Shown one piece after another: positions 1 through 10,084 of a stretch of DNA of 49,872 nucleotides; position 1 is the first letter of the stretch, and every line of letters starts with the position of its first letter. Under the pieces are notes generated by a model that worked only from the letters and a program-made list of their open reading frames with translations, was not told where the DNA came from and ran no database searches. Source of the DNA: Chryseobacterium sp. Leaf201. Lineage in GTDB: Bacteria; Bacteroidota; Bacteroidia; Flavobacteriales; Weeksellaceae. A program made the position numbers and the translations under genes. Where the stretch lies: positions 1 through 49,872 of the forward strand of contig NZ_LMKA01000060.1 in the NCBI RefSeq assembly GCF_001421435.1. Direction: 5' to 3'.

Positions 1-113
1 AATAATAGCATCTAAAAACATATCATATATTTTAATTTAAGCTCTGTTGTTTATTTCAACTATCTTAAAGTTTTTGAAAAAAATAAAATGAATATGACAA
101 GTTAAAAAAACAA

Positions 114-142
114 AACCCCTTCTGAATTTATCAAAAGGGGTT
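114..142 (-). terminator. Rho-independent terminator after topA
   Basis: An 8-bp perfect inverted repeat (AACCCCTT at 114-121, AAGGGGTT at 135-142) has a 13-nt loop. Read on the minus strand it is followed by a T-rich run (complement of the A-run at 104-115). It lies 21 nt past the topA stop codon, so it most likely ends the topA transcript. Positions 1-113 show no gene and no clear signal. Confidence 0.75.
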
Positions 143-163
143 ATTATTTAGATTTGAAATCAA

Positions 164-2758
164 TTACTTTTTCGCAGCCGGCTTCTTCGCAACCGTTTTT
201 TTCGCAGTTGTCGTTGTTTTTTTCGCAGTTGTCGTTGTCTTTTTAGCAGCAGGTTTCTTAGCGGCAGGTTTTTTCTTCTCTGCAAAAGCTTTCGGATCCT
301 GGTCGGTGATCCATTTTTTAACCTCATCGAGAGAAATTTCTTTCAGTTCTTCGCCTTCATATTTGGTATCATCCGATTTTTTCGGGATTTTAAACATGGC
401 CTTCCCGAATTTGATGAAAGGGCCCCATCTTCCGTTTTCAATGGAGATTTTTTCTTTTTCCCACTGCTGGATATACCGGTTGGCTTCTTTTTCAAGCTTG
501 GCATCAATCAGTTCATTGATGTCGCTTTGAGAAAGATTTTCAAAATCATATTTCTTAGGAACATTCACGAAAATACTTTTGTATTTGATGAAAGGCCCGA
601 ATCTTCCCGTTCCTTTAGTTACCGGCTCACCTTTATAGCTGGCAATCGGTGCATCAGCTATTTTCTTTTCATTGATGATTTCCTCCGCACGTTTCTGGTC
701 TACAGACAGCGGATCTTCACCTTTCGGAATACTGATGTAGGTTTCGCCCCATTTCACATAAGGACCGAATCTTCCGACTCCGACTGAAACCGGCTGCCCG
801 TCCACTTCACTCAGGTCAAAAGGCAGCTTAAACAACTCAAGAGCCTCTTCAAACGTAATGGTGGCAATATTCTGTCCGGTCATCAGAGAAGCGAAAACCG
901 GCTTTTCCTCATCATCCGTTTCCCCGATCTGGATCATGGCCCCGAACCTTCCGATTCTGGCATGAACATTTTTACCGGTTTTAGGATCTGTACCCAAAAG
1001 CCTTTCGCCGGTGGCGCGGTCTGCATTTTCTTCAACATCTTCAATCCGCGGATGGAATTTCGAGTAGAAATCATTCATCATCTGCTTCCATTTCTGGTCG
1101 CCGCTTGCAATTTCGTCAAAACTTTCCTCTACCCTTGCCGTAAAGCCGTAGTCCAGGATTTCTTTGAAATGGTCGGTAAGGAAATCATTCACCACTTCAC
1201 CGATATCGGTAGGAATGAATTTATTTTTGTCGCCCCCGAACTTTTCTTCAAGGACTTCTTTTTTGATGTTATTTTTTGTCAGGGAAATCTTTACCACCTC
1301 TCTGGTCTGAGGTTCAATTTCCCTCTTATCAACATATTCACGGTTCTGGATTGTCTGAATGGTCGGCGCATACGTTGACGGACGCCCGATTCCCAGTTCT
1401 TCCAGCTTTCTTACCAGACCGGCTTCCGTATAGCGGGCACTCGGTCTTGTGAACTTTTCTGTTGCGGTGATTCTTTTATAGTCTAAAACTTCCCCTACTT
1501 TTACTTTCGGAAGCAGCTTTTCATTGTTTTCTTCATCATCGTCTTCCGCTTTTACGATGCCGTATGCTTTAAGGAACCCGTCAAAGATAATCACTTCACC
1601 CTGGGCCTCGAAGTTCTGAGGCAATTTGGCATTCCCGATTTCAATAACGGTTTTTTCAATTTTTGCATTGGCCATCTGGGACGCCAGTGTCCTTCTGTAA
1701 ATCAACTGGTACAGTTTATTCAGCTGAACATCACCCACACTTTTTACGCTGAAATCCGTAGGGCGGATGGCTTCGTGGGCTTCCTGCGCAGATGAAGATT
1801 TTGTAGTATAGTTTCTTGGTGCGGAATATTCTGCCCCGTATTCTGAAGTAATCTGTTTTTTTGCGCCTTCAATGGCTTCCTGGGAAAGGTTTACCGAGTC
1901 TGTCCTCATATAGGTAATATACCCTTCTTCGTATAGCCGCTGTGCAATACGCATGGTGTTGGTCACATTATATCCAAGCCTGGATGATGCTTCCTGCTGT
2001 AAGGTTGAGGTGGTAAAGGGAGCAGACGCAGAACGTGTTCCCGGTTTTGTCTCAACATTGAGTACTTTGAACTCCGTAGCTTTCGCCAGTTCCAGGAATT
2101 TTTCAGCTTCCTCTTCTTTGTTAAAGTCTTTCTTAAGTTTTGCAGAGATTTCCTGCTGGGCCTGGTTCAGAAAGATGCCGTCCAGCTTGAAGCTTGCCTT
2201 AGGAACAAATTCACGGATTTCTTTTTCTCTTTCAACGATTAACCTTACGGCAACGGACTGTACCCTTCCTGCTGACAATCCGGGTTTTATTTTTTTCCAG
2301 AGCACCGGTGACATTTCAAAACCTACAATCCTGTCCAGTACCCTTCTTGCCTGCTGGGCGTTTACAAGGTTCTGGTCTATATCTCTCGGGTTGTCAATGG
2401 CTTTCAGAATGGCATTTTTGGTAATCTCGTGGAAAACAATTCTTTTGCGGTTTTCCGGCTTCAGCTTTAACTCATCTGACAGATGCCAGGCAATAGCCTC
2501 CCCTTCACGGTCTTCATCGGAAGCCAGCCATACCATTTCGGCTTTCTTCACGGCGGCTTTCAGTTCCGTTACCAATTTCTTTTTGTCTGCAGAAACCTCG
2601 TAATCCGGGCTGAATGTAGCCAGGTCTATTCCCATTCCTTTTTTAGGCAGATCCCTGATATGTCCGAAACTGGATTTTACATCAAAATCTTTCCCTAAAT
2701 ACTTCTGAATAGTTTTTGCCTTGGCCGGTGATTCTACGATTACTAAATTTTTCGACAT
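164..2758 (-). CDS. topA: DNA topoisomerase I (type IA)
   Basis: Relaxes negatively supercoiled DNA by cutting one strand through a 5'-phosphotyrosine link. The 864-residue protein begins with the usual MSKNLVIVESPAKAKTI Toprim start. The acidic metal site DEDREGE is at 81-87, and the catalytic Tyr283 lies in YITYMRTDS. The C-terminal third holds three topoisomerase-type repeats with GRFGP or GRWGP cores. The last 35-40 residues are a Lys/Ala/Thr-rich tail of repeated PAAKK and TTTTAKK units, typical of DNA-contacting tails. No four-Cys zinc fingers are visible, which is common in the Bacteroidota form. It appears monocistronic, with a terminator just downstream and a TACTTTTG element just upstream. 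Confidence 0.97.
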   Translation of the reverse strand: MSKNLVIVESPAKAKTIQKYLGKDFDVKSSFGHIRDLPKKGMGIDLATFSPDYEVSADKKKLVTELKAAVKKAEMVWLASDEDREGEAIAWHLSDELKLKPENRKRIVFHEITKNAILKAIDNPRDIDQNLVNAQQARRVLDRIVGFEMSPVLWKKIKPGLSAGRVQSVAVRLIVEREKEIREFVPKASFKLDGIFLNQAQQEISAKLKKDFNKEEEAEKFLELAKATEFKVLNVETKPGTRSASAPFTTSTLQQEASSRLGYNVTNTMRIAQRLYEEGYITYMRTDSVNLSQEAIEGAKKQITSEYGAEYSAPRNYTTKSSSAQEAHEAIRPTDFSVKSVGDVQLNKLYQLIYRRTLASQMANAKIEKTVIEIGNAKLPQNFEAQGEVIIFDGFLKAYGIVKAEDDDEENNEKLLPKVKVGEVLDYKRITATEKFTRPSARYTEAGLVRKLEELGIGRPSTYAPTIQTIQNREYVDKREIEPQTREVVKISLTKNNIKKEVLEEKFGGDKNKFIPTDIGEVVNDFLTDHFKEILDYGFTARVEESFDEIASGDQKWKQMMNDFYSKFHPRIEDVEENADRATGERLLGTDPKTGKNVHARIGRFGAMIQIGETDDEEKPVFASLMTGQNIATITFEEALELFKLPFDLSEVDGQPVSVGVGRFGPYVKWGETYISIPKGEDPLSVDQKRAEEIINEKKIADAPIASYKGEPVTKGTGRFGPFIKYKSIFVNVPKKYDFENLSQSDINELIDAKLEKEANRYIQQWEKEKISIENGRWGPFIKFGKAMFKIPKKSDDTKYEGEELKEISLDEVKKWITDQDPKAFAEKKKPAAKKPAAKKTTTTAKKTTTTAKKTVAKKPAAKK

Positions 2759-2771
2759 CCTAAAATTTTTG

Positions 2772-2779
2772 CAAAAGTA
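2772..2779 (-). promoter_or_regulatory. Putative -7 element of topA promoter
   Basis: On the minus strand this reads TACTTTTG followed by C, matching the Bacteroidota -7 consensus TAnnTTTG. It sits 13 nt before the topA ATG, which implies a very short leader. No convincing TTG -33 element is seen at the usual spacing, so the call rests on one box. Confidence 0.4.
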
Positions 2780-2807
2780 AAGTTTTTTTATCAGATAGAT
2801 TTTTTTA

Positions 2808-4034
2808 TTACATTTTATTTAGTAATTCAAGGGGTGCAATACATACCCTGTACAAAATCCCCTGGAAGGTAAACCCTTTCCCGGACATCTCTACCCTGTA
2901 GATTAAAGAGAAAATAATAATAGCCAGCGTGATATAGAATTTCTTATTAATGACAATCCGCTCAAATCCATACGCAGACCTGCTTTCTTTCAATAATAAA
3001 GCAAAAAGCACAATCATCATCATCATATGGATATACATCCATCTTCCCCAATCAATGGCCAGGTAAAACAACGGAAGCGAAAACAGAAAAGCACCAATTA
3101 ATAAAATAGACAGCACCTTTCGGTTATTTAGAAATTTTAAATAATAGCCCAAATGAAAAATACTGAAAAGTAAACTTATCAGATAAAGTACATATTCGCT
3201 CTTATGTTCAATAATATAATCCCTTTCATTGATATTCCAGTAAAAGATCCCGTATACCGGATGAACTCCCCGGTTGGCAAGAATCTGCAGGGACATTCCT
3301 TCATTTACATTTTTCCCCAACAATAAAATGAGTAGTGTCGGGATTCCGACGGAAAGAAAATACTTCAGGTATCTTTTATATTCAAATTTTCCTGTTTTCA
3401 AATACAGGGCAATGGCAAAGTACGGAACATAAAAAAGCACGACTTCATGCAGTAATGTAGTAACGAAAAGCGCTGCGCAGAAAATGTATTCCCGGTACCT
3501 TGTAAGTTTGCCTTTATCCAGGAGATAAGTAAACCAGGTAAACAACAGAAAAACGATAAATTCTTTTTTCCCGACATAGGTTACCGTGTTCAAAAGCCCT
3601 ACAAAACCAATTGAAGAAAGCAAAAGCGACAGGTACAGCAGATCTGTCATTTTGTAACGGATCAGCTTTGCATACAGCCAGAAAAACCCTGAAATGATGA
3701 TAAACTGAAAGAAGTAAACAATATAATTAAGACTTAGACCCGTGAGATCCTGTACTAAGAAAAAGAAGCTTCCGGACAAACCCCTTCTTTTGAAACCGCC
3801 GTCCTGATAATTGATCAGCCAGTCTGCAAGAATATATCCGTCATCCTTAAAATTATAATAACAGGTAAAAACAAGGGTATAGAGGGCAGTAACCGCAATA
3901 AGAAAATAGATAAAAACTTTGATATTAACGTACTTAACAAACTGGGCTGGCCTCATAATGTGTTTTAAGATTGGAACATAAAAAAAGAAATAAAGCAGGT
4001 TCAGCTTATTTTCATCATTTTTTGCAAGTTTCAA
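2808..4034 (-). CDS. Polytopic membrane protein of unknown function
   Basis: A 408-residue hydrophobic protein with about ten predicted membrane segments spread over its length. After the first helix it has a DWLINYQDGGFKRRGLSG motif. A GGFxRRGL-type loop occurs, as far as I recall, in uncharacterised membrane proteins near polysaccharide genes, so a GT-C or polymerase-like role is possible but not shown. The annotated start may be too early: a second Met at residue 27 (MRPAQFVKY) sits just before the first strong helix and would give 382 residues. It lies between topA and the large secreted protein, separated from each by about 50-60 nt. Confidence 0.7.
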   Translation of the reverse strand: MKLAKNDENKLNLLYFFFYVPILKHIMRPAQFVKYVNIKVFIYFLIAVTALYTLVFTCYYNFKDDGYILADWLINYQDGGFKRRGLSGSFFFLVQDLTGLSLNYIVYFFQFIIISGFFWLYAKLIRYKMTDLLYLSLLLSSIGFVGLLNTVTYVGKKEFIVFLLFTWFTYLLDKGKLTRYREYIFCAALFVTTLLHEVVLFYVPYFAIALYLKTGKFEYKRYLKYFLSVGIPTLLILLLGKNVNEGMSLQILANRGVHPVYGIFYWNINERDYIIEHKSEYVLYLISLLFSIFHLGYYLKFLNNRKVLSILLIGAFLFSLPLFYLAIDWGRWMYIHMMMMIVLFALLLKESRSAYGFERIVINKKFYITLAIIIFSLIYRVEMSGKGFTFQGILYRVCIAPLELLNKM

Positions 4035-4094
4035 AAATAATGAATTTCAGCGTAAGTCTGCTTTATTTCCTTTAGCTATTTATTAATACTCAGA

Positions 4095-7000
4095 TTACTC
4101 TTTGATAATCTTTACAATCTCTTTTGAATCGTTAATCCTTAATAAATAAGCGCCTGAAATCAGTGAAGAAAGATCGGTTTTCCCGTTTTCAAATTTCCCT
4201 GATTTTACCAATTGGCCGGACATGTTGTAAACCTGGTAGTAATATCCGTCATTGCGATCCGGTGTCTTGATATAAAGCTCACTTCTCACCGGATTCGGGA
4301 AGAACGAAATTTTTTCCTTAACCGTTTCCTGAATTACTTTCTCACTGAGGACTGCTGAAGGTCTTGCAGTAGGCAAAGCGGTAACCTGCAGCCTTGGAAT
4401 CACACCTTCTTCATTTCCGAAAGCATCGTATTTAATTTTAACACAACGGCAACTCATTCCGAAATAAGGATCATTGTTATCATGGAAAGCAATCATCCGG
4501 TTGGCATTGGATGCGGTATCAAACAATACATTGATAGGCCTTCCGATATAATTACCGTTCAATGCAGCCGTCCAGACTCCCGGATACTGGAAATTAATGG
4601 TATTAAAAGTTCCTGCAGCAGGCTGGTTGGCCGTTACGCTTCTGAATCCACGCGATCCGGAATTAGGGTAATTGCCCACTCTGTAGGAAGGATCATTAAA
4701 GGTATAGCCGATTGTATAGCTGAACGTAGAACTTCTTCTTACCCTCTGCCCTGCATAATCACTAAGCACGCTGTACGCCGTAGCAACATTCTTATCTTTT
4801 TTATACCATGGCGTAAATCCGAAATCCTGTCCGGAAGCAATGGCCACCCCGGTAAGATCAGGAATCCTCCAGCCTTCAGGACACGGATCGAAAGGTGATT
4901 TTTCACCTCCTCTTCCCCATCGGTCCGGAGCCAGATTCGGTTCGTTGGCCAGCCAGTCGGTGCCGTTTGTATAAAGCGGTGCCGAACCGTTGTAAGGTGC
5001 AAAACTGCTTGGAACCATGTATACCAAAGGATTTCTTACAGAGTAAGAGATTACTTTTGCAATCTTGTCTGATGTTTTATCCGTTGCCAGAACATTAGAC
5101 GCATTTGCATAGGTATTGTAAGGCACGATATAGCTTCCTCCAAGATCATTATAGGATGCAAAAGAAAGCGTACTGTAAGTGGTGGTTCCGCTTGCCGTTA
5201 CATTCCCCAGGTACACCGGATAAGAAGCACGGTCATCCGCATACTGGAAAACCGGAATCGGGTCTTTTCTTCCCCACTGGTAATGCATCCCTGTAGATGC
5301 TTTGATCTTTGCCAGTTCTGCTGCAGAAGGAGCCAGTGGATTGGCTACTACCGGAAAAGCATCTATAGCACCCAGATTCCGGTCCATAAATTCTGTCTGG
5401 AAAATATTATCGGACTTTGGGGTATAATTAACATAATTGGTCACTGAAGAAACCGGCAGCTCTGTGGTATAATTATACGAGCCTACCGCAGTATCCGTTA
5501 CCCAGATATGCCAGGACCAGTACACCGGATTGGTCACGCTTCCGTTATGCAGCGTTACCACGGCATTCCCGCTTTGATTGGGATTTACGGTAACCGTAAT
5601 TTTGGAAGAGGCAATAGCACCTAACGAACTTGGAGAAGGGTTTACCACGGTTACGTTATTAATCAGGTTTGTATTGGTAGTCCAGAGAACTTTGGTTTTA
5701 AGATTGTTAAAATTAGCCGCATTTAAAATGTCTTTATTATTCAACAGCTGGCTTTGTACAGAAAATGCCTTACTCACCGGAATATCAACGTTAAAAGCCG
5801 AAGTATTTTTTACCACCTGGTAAGTATTCGGGTTATCAAGCCCTTCACGGTATTCTGTTTGCGGAAGAAGGTATTCTGTAGGGAAATTATAAGCATTCAC
5901 TACATATAACGGATCTTTAATGCATCTGCAGCCCGCAGCATCCGTTGTAGGGTTCCCTCCCAAAGGAAAATACCAGTATCTCCCCTGAACGCCCGGATAG
6001 TTGGGATCTGCAATATCAGGCTGTCTTTTATCGGGAATCAGAAACAAAGTCCTTGCACTGACTGCCGGAGTCGTATCAAAGTTTCTGGTCATGGTTGCTG
6101 TCCAAAGGGTGGTCTGATGCTGATCTGTAAACTGCCCTTGGTGAGCATTGTAAAAAATAGCTCCGGTTCCGGGAAACATTCCCATATTCTGGCCTCCTGC
6201 ATTGGACAGGTCAAACCCAAAATTAGGATAAAGCTTAAAATTGGTCATAAAGCTTGGCACACCGGAATCTGTAGGTTTTATTTTATGATAGCCGTTGGCT
6301 TCAAAAACATTTTTCCCCATATTGGTCCTTACGCCGAATGGTGAGAAATCTACCCTGACATCATCCACATACGATGATGAAGATAAATTGGCGACCAGAA
6401 CCGAAGGCATTCTCCAGCCGTTCGGGCACGGATCATAGGCAGATTTATCCCGGTAAGGCTGGGCAGCGGCATCAGTATTATAATTGAGGTCTACTTTGCC
6501 ACGGGAATTGTCTGACCAAAGGTTCAGCTCAGGCAGCTGGCTGTCATTAAGGCCCGGCATCCTCCCGAACCAGTTGACCATAAGGTTTGTATTGTTGTTA
6601 TAATAGGCAATTCCGGAATTATCATTTTTATTTACATAAATAAGGCTGAGCGGATTTTTTACTGAAAAACGGATATTGTTTGCAATGGTGGCATTAGAAA
6701 GTGTAATAAACCTCCTCAGATTATCAAAATTGGTAGCCCCGGTAAAATTTCTTGCCCCCCTGTGACGTACCCGTCCAATGGACCCTGAAACTTCATAAAA
6801 GTCATTTCCACGCTGTACCAATGGCGGGATAGGGTCTTTTCTTCCCCACTGGTAAAGCAGTCCGCCATTCCTGTTCCATTCATTTGCAGTAAGTGAACCG
6901 CTTACGGCACCGAGGTTCCTGTCCATCCATCCCCATTCTGAATCAGGGATCGTTTCAATGGCGCCGTCTGCTCTTTCCCTTTTTACATTAGGATAACTCT

Positions 7001-7613
7001 TGTATTTTGAGCCGTTAGAAGGATCATCCGTTACCCAGATGTGCCAGGACCAGTAAATTTCACCGTTTACCCTGAACACAACTACGGCATTTCCTTTTTT
7101 AGCTTTGTTGACAGGCACCTTGATTTTTGCATTTTCACCGGCATCCACCACTTCCAGTGCATATCCTGATCCGGATTTTATCAGCCCGTGAACATCTTCC
7201 CATAAAACATCTGCGGTAACTTTCCCTGCAGGGATGGCTGCTCCGCCGATATAGCGGTCCTGTGCCCACATGGCATAGGCTTTTCGTACAGGAATATAAA
7301 GGCCGTCACCGTTCTGGCTGGGATCAAATATATAACTGTTAGGTGCTTTGGTCCAGTCCGGACCAACAATTTTAGATGTATTTTTTACAACATCAGATGA
7401 ATCACTGAAACCAATAGAGCTTATACTTTCACTAATAATTTGTTTTTTATCTGCAAATGCAGATGATTTGATTAAAGAATCCGGATTTTTGAAATATGCT
7501 TTTTCATGCATCTCAAAATTCCCACTTGTTTTCACTTCCATGCCTTTGGCATAGACCCCTTGCGTAACCCAAAAACAGGATACTGCCGCTAAACTTATGA
7601 CTGACTTCTTCAT
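4095..7613 (-). CDS. Two-module T9SS-secreted surface protein
   Basis: A 1172-residue protein with an N-terminal signal peptide (about residues 1-22) and a type IX secretion C-terminal sorting domain (about 1095-1172: FFPNPVRSELYIKT, VYNMSGQLVKSG, GAYLLRI). The body contains two divergent copies of a roughly 500-residue module. Each copy has, in order, WSWHIWVTD, MDRNLGA, YQWGRKDPIP, a DPCPxGWRxP segment and a CRCxK segment near its end. These resemble motifs in the FISUMP-type (Fibrobacter major paralogous) domains of Bacteroidota cell-surface proteins. The substrate is unknown. Export to the cell surface through T9SS is inferred from the tail. A 321-nt gap upstream suggests its own promoter. 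Confidence 0.85.
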   Translation of the reverse strand: MKKSVISLAAVSCFWVTQGVYAKGMEVKTSGNFEMHEKAYFKNPDSLIKSSAFADKKQIISESISSIGFSDSSDVVKNTSKIVGPDWTKAPNSYIFDPSQNGDGLYIPVRKAYAMWAQDRYIGGAAIPAGKVTADVLWEDVHGLIKSGSGYALEVVDAGENAKIKVPVNKAKKGNAVVVFRVNGEIYWSWHIWVTDDPSNGSKYKSYPNVKRERADGAIETIPDSEWGWMDRNLGAVSGSLTANEWNRNGGLLYQWGRKDPIPPLVQRGNDFYEVSGSIGRVRHRGARNFTGATNFDNLRRFITLSNATIANNIRFSVKNPLSLIYVNKNDNSGIAYYNNNTNLMVNWFGRMPGLNDSQLPELNLWSDNSRGKVDLNYNTDAAAQPYRDKSAYDPCPNGWRMPSVLVANLSSSSYVDDVRVDFSPFGVRTNMGKNVFEANGYHKIKPTDSGVPSFMTNFKLYPNFGFDLSNAGGQNMGMFPGTGAIFYNAHQGQFTDQHQTTLWTATMTRNFDTTPAVSARTLFLIPDKRQPDIADPNYPGVQGRYWYFPLGGNPTTDAAGCRCIKDPLYVVNAYNFPTEYLLPQTEYREGLDNPNTYQVVKNTSAFNVDIPVSKAFSVQSQLLNNKDILNAANFNNLKTKVLWTTNTNLINNVTVVNPSPSSLGAIASSKITVTVNPNQSGNAVVTLHNGSVTNPVYWSWHIWVTDTAVGSYNYTTELPVSSVTNYVNYTPKSDNIFQTEFMDRNLGAIDAFPVVANPLAPSAAELAKIKASTGMHYQWGRKDPIPVFQYADDRASYPVYLGNVTASGTTTYSTLSFASYNDLGGSYIVPYNTYANASNVLATDKTSDKIAKVISYSVRNPLVYMVPSSFAPYNGSAPLYTNGTDWLANEPNLAPDRWGRGGEKSPFDPCPEGWRIPDLTGVAIASGQDFGFTPWYKKDKNVATAYSVLSDYAGQRVRRSSTFSYTIGYTFNDPSYRVGNYPNSGSRGFRSVTANQPAAGTFNTINFQYPGVWTAALNGNYIGRPINVLFDTASNANRMIAFHDNNDPYFGMSCRCVKIKYDAFGNEEGVIPRLQVTALPTARPSAVLSEKVIQETVKEKISFFPNPVRSELYIKTPDRNDGYYYQVYNMSGQLVKSGKFENGKTDLSSLISGAYLLRINDSKEIVKIIKE

Positions 7614-7934
7614 GTTTTAAATTTTGTGTATTATAAAAATACAACATTTACACCTTTATCAAAGAAAATCAATTTATTTTATAAATAATTAATGAATAAA
7701 ATAATTCACACAATAATAAGATAACATAAACAGGATATCATCCCATAAATCTTATTTGACCTTATCATTTTTTTATGAAAACAAAGGGTTTATTAAAAAG
7801 TTTACAAAAAATAATAATCAAGATTAACAATTCTTAACATTGGGAAATATTATAGACTGTATAAATAACACAACAGATGAGGGCAGTGTTTGATAAACAC
7901 TGCCCTCATTATTCTTTAATCTGTTACCGTTTAA
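7614..7934. other. AT-rich intergenic region
   Basis: This 321-nt stretch has no credible gene. It holds the upstream region of the T9SS-secreted gene (minus strand) and a strong hairpin at 7877-7909, listed separately. On the minus strand a CTTTG followed about 18 nt later by TATTTTTA could be a weak promoter for the secreted protein, but the -7 box deviates from TAnnTTTG. The rest is A/T-rich with no structure I can interpret. Confidence 0.5.
7877..7909 (-). terminator. Strong hairpin terminator
   Basis: A perfect 15-bp inverted repeat (ATGAGGGCAGTGTTT at 7877-7891 against 7895-7909) has a 3-nt loop, GAT. It lies 25 nt past the stop codon of the EpsG-like gene on the minus strand and before the secreted-protein gene. 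The downstream tract on the minus strand is only moderately T-rich, so termination efficiency is uncertain, but the stem is long and GC-rich in its core. Confidence 0.65.
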
Positions 7935-9074
7935 TTAAGGCAAAACATGATTTTTGTAAAGTTCCCAGGTAAACCTTCCGGCGGTAATATTTCTGAAGCT
8001 TGAGAATACGACAAAGTTGAAAATGGTAAGCGCAATAATGAATGAATAAATTGCTTTTTTAGTCCCTTCAGAAGTTACATACATGGCATTCGGGATGATA
8101 ATATAGGCAAAACCGATAAACGATCCGGCAAGCCTGGAAGAGAAAATAGGGTTACTCCTGAAAATAAAATAAAAGCAAACCCCAATCACTACGTAAGCCC
8201 GGTGATATTCATAATAGGGAAACTTTTCTTTCATCTTTTCATCAAAAGTAAAGAGGAAGAACGTAAGGATGGCCATCATTACTTCCGGAATCCCAATGGC
8301 TCCGTTCAGCCTTTCGGCAGACTCATCCATATACCCGTTGAAACCTACGGCGAAGGTACTGTCTGATGCAATGCTGTTCATGATGCTTCCGAAGGAACGG
8401 TACACTTCAAACGGCGACAGGAATACGGAAATAATGATCATTCCCAGCATCACAAACCTGTTCAAAGGAATCTTCACCAGCCAGTACATAGGCAAGAACA
8501 CATAACACACAGTATGGATGCCCGCGGCGAGGTAAATACATAAAAGATAGGCGATAAGCTTCCGCTCTTTAATATACCTTATCCCGAAATAGGCTATGAA
8601 AGACCCCAGGTTCTGCCTGATCTGCCCGCTTTCCCCGATAAAGAATCCGGGAATAAACAGAAACAGCATGAAGGTAAAAGGGTAAAAAGTATTCTCTTCC
8701 GTATACTCCACCTTAAAATAGATAGCCAGGATGGCAATAACAAAAGTGAGTATATAGAAAGGCGCGTTAAAAATATTCAGTAAAAACTTATTGATAAGAA
8801 CATACAGCCACTCCACTTCCACAGGCTGAGGCCCCTCCAATCCTATCGCTTTCAGGAACAGGGAAATATAAAACTTGGTATCGGAATACACATAAATCCC
8901 GCGGTAACTTCCGTAATCCGGACCGACATTATCCCGGAGCCCGGCAATCACCATCAGATACAGACCTAAAAACCAAAGCCATTTTTTATCCACTCTGCCA
9001 TTGAACACTTCCTGATAGCTGAAAATCATCATATAGATGATCGCAATGATATAATAAGGATGTAATAAATGCAT
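7935..9074 (-). CDS. EpsG-family membrane protein
   Basis: A 379-residue polytopic protein with about ten hydrophobic helices. The N-terminal region (MIFSYQEVFNGRVDKKWLW, GLRDNVGPDYGSYRGIY) carries the R-xx-G-xDYxxY pattern typical of the EpsG/Wzy-like family, which acts in exopolysaccharide polymerisation or export in other bacteria. Later segments (FIPGFFIGESGQIRQNLGSFIAYFG) also fit that family. It starts 2 nt after the upstream membrane gene (ends 9077 on the minus strand), so the two are probably one operon. No glycosyltransferase or Wzx genes are next to it, so its glycan cannot be named. Confidence 0.8.
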   Translation of the reverse strand: MHLLHPYYIIAIIYMMIFSYQEVFNGRVDKKWLWFLGLYLMVIAGLRDNVGPDYGSYRGIYVYSDTKFYISLFLKAIGLEGPQPVEVEWLYVLINKFLLNIFNAPFYILTFVIAILAIYFKVEYTEENTFYPFTFMLFLFIPGFFIGESGQIRQNLGSFIAYFGIRYIKERKLIAYLLCIYLAAGIHTVCYVFLPMYWLVKIPLNRFVMLGMIIISVFLSPFEVYRSFGSIMNSIASDSTFAVGFNGYMDESAERLNGAIGIPEVMMAILTFFLFTFDEKMKEKFPYYEYHRAYVVIGVCFYFIFRSNPIFSSRLAGSFIGFAYIIIPNAMYVTSEGTKKAIYSFIIALTIFNFVVFSSFRNITAGRFTWELYKNHVLP

Positions 9075-9076
9075 GG

Positions 9077-10078
9077 TTAGATATAATGTTTTTTAAACTG
9101 ATAAGAAGCCATTACCATCCCTGTAAGAATGAGCGGCATAAACAACCTTGTTTCCCAGAAAATCCCCACCAAAGCAATCATGATAAGATAAGGAATGGAG
9201 AAAAGTAAATATTTCCTGATCATTGTTTTTCCGGTATCATCACAAAATGTATAGCTGAAATAAATCCCCAGTACACCGAACAGCAGCCCTATCAGATTGT
9301 ATGGGCTCGTTATATTTTTAATCAGATAAATCCCTTCAAAAAATGAAGCATGCTGAGGAATGAGGATCCTCAAAGCCACATACGGAACGATAAAAGCAAT
9401 GATCAGAAGCACAACCTCTTTAAGAAAGGCAAAGTTTTTATTTTTTATATTTTGAAAGCTGATAAAAACCGCTGCGAAAAATGCAATATTAAGACAGGCC
9501 GTTTCTCTGACCAGTGTTGAAATAAAAACAATAATCCCCAAACCGATTAAATCTGCCTTTGCCCTGCGCTCTGCATATTTCAGAGTGAAAAACATTCCCC
9601 AGACATAAAAAAAGATGGCAATTAAGTCACAGTTGGTAGGAACATACTGCATGATCACAATGAAAAATACCGCGATCAGATGAACCATTCTCCTTACATT
9701 TTCATTGACAAGAAGCGCAACAGGCTTCAGCTTCAAAATAAGATGAAAGACTAATGAGGTAAGAAGAAAAAAGAAAACATTGATGAGAAAAGTGCTGTGA
9801 TAAAACAGAGAGCCCTGCTTGAGGAGAAAACTTTTTGCAAAAGGCAGGTAATGATTTACTGTAAAAGTTACCGCATCTGTTACATGTATACTCAGGTAAT
9901 TCGGGATTACCCGGTATGCGTATACGGAAGAGAACATAAAATCCGGTGCTTTTTCCCAGGATTTGATACCGACCACATAGGAAGTTTCAAACCCGTAATA
10001 GGAGATAAAGAACAGTAAAAAGGGAAAAATTATTATAAATAAAAATCCGTTTATTTTTTCATCAAAGATTTTAAACAT
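9077..10078 (-). CDS. Polytopic membrane protein of unknown function
   Basis: A 333-residue protein with about nine hydrophobic segments. It begins MFKIFDEKINGFLF. A loop YRVIPNYLS after the first helix and charged cytoplasmic loops are visible, but I recognise no catalytic motif. It is likely co-transcribed with the downstream EpsG-like gene (2-nt gap), which suggests a shared job in surface glycan assembly. That is inference from context. It is transcribed divergently from the pigment cluster, with 176 nt between. Confidence 0.65.
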   Translation of the reverse strand: MFKIFDEKINGFLFIIIFPFLLFFISYYGFETSYVVGIKSWEKAPDFMFSSVYAYRVIPNYLSIHVTDAVTFTVNHYLPFAKSFLLKQGSLFYHSTFLINVFFFLLTSLVFHLILKLKPVALLVNENVRRMVHLIAVFFIVIMQYVPTNCDLIAIFFYVWGMFFTLKYAERRAKADLIGLGIIVFISTLVRETACLNIAFFAAVFISFQNIKNKNFAFLKEVVLLIIAFIVPYVALRILIPQHASFFEGIYLIKNITSPYNLIGLLFGVLGIYFSYTFCDDTGKTMIRKYLLFSIPYLIMIALVGIFWETRLFMPLILTGMVMASYQFKKHYI

Positions 10079-10084
10079 ACCAAA

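Noticed and set aside
165..280. Tandem DNA repeat at the 3' end of topA
   Set aside because: It is the coding sequence for the Lys/Ala/Thr-rich tail of topoisomerase I, a normal protein feature.
1953..2603. Long open frame (216 codons) on the plus strand opposite topA
   Set aside because: It is fully inside topA, has low-complexity Ser/Phe-rich protein with no motif, and shows no start context. It is an antisense shadow.
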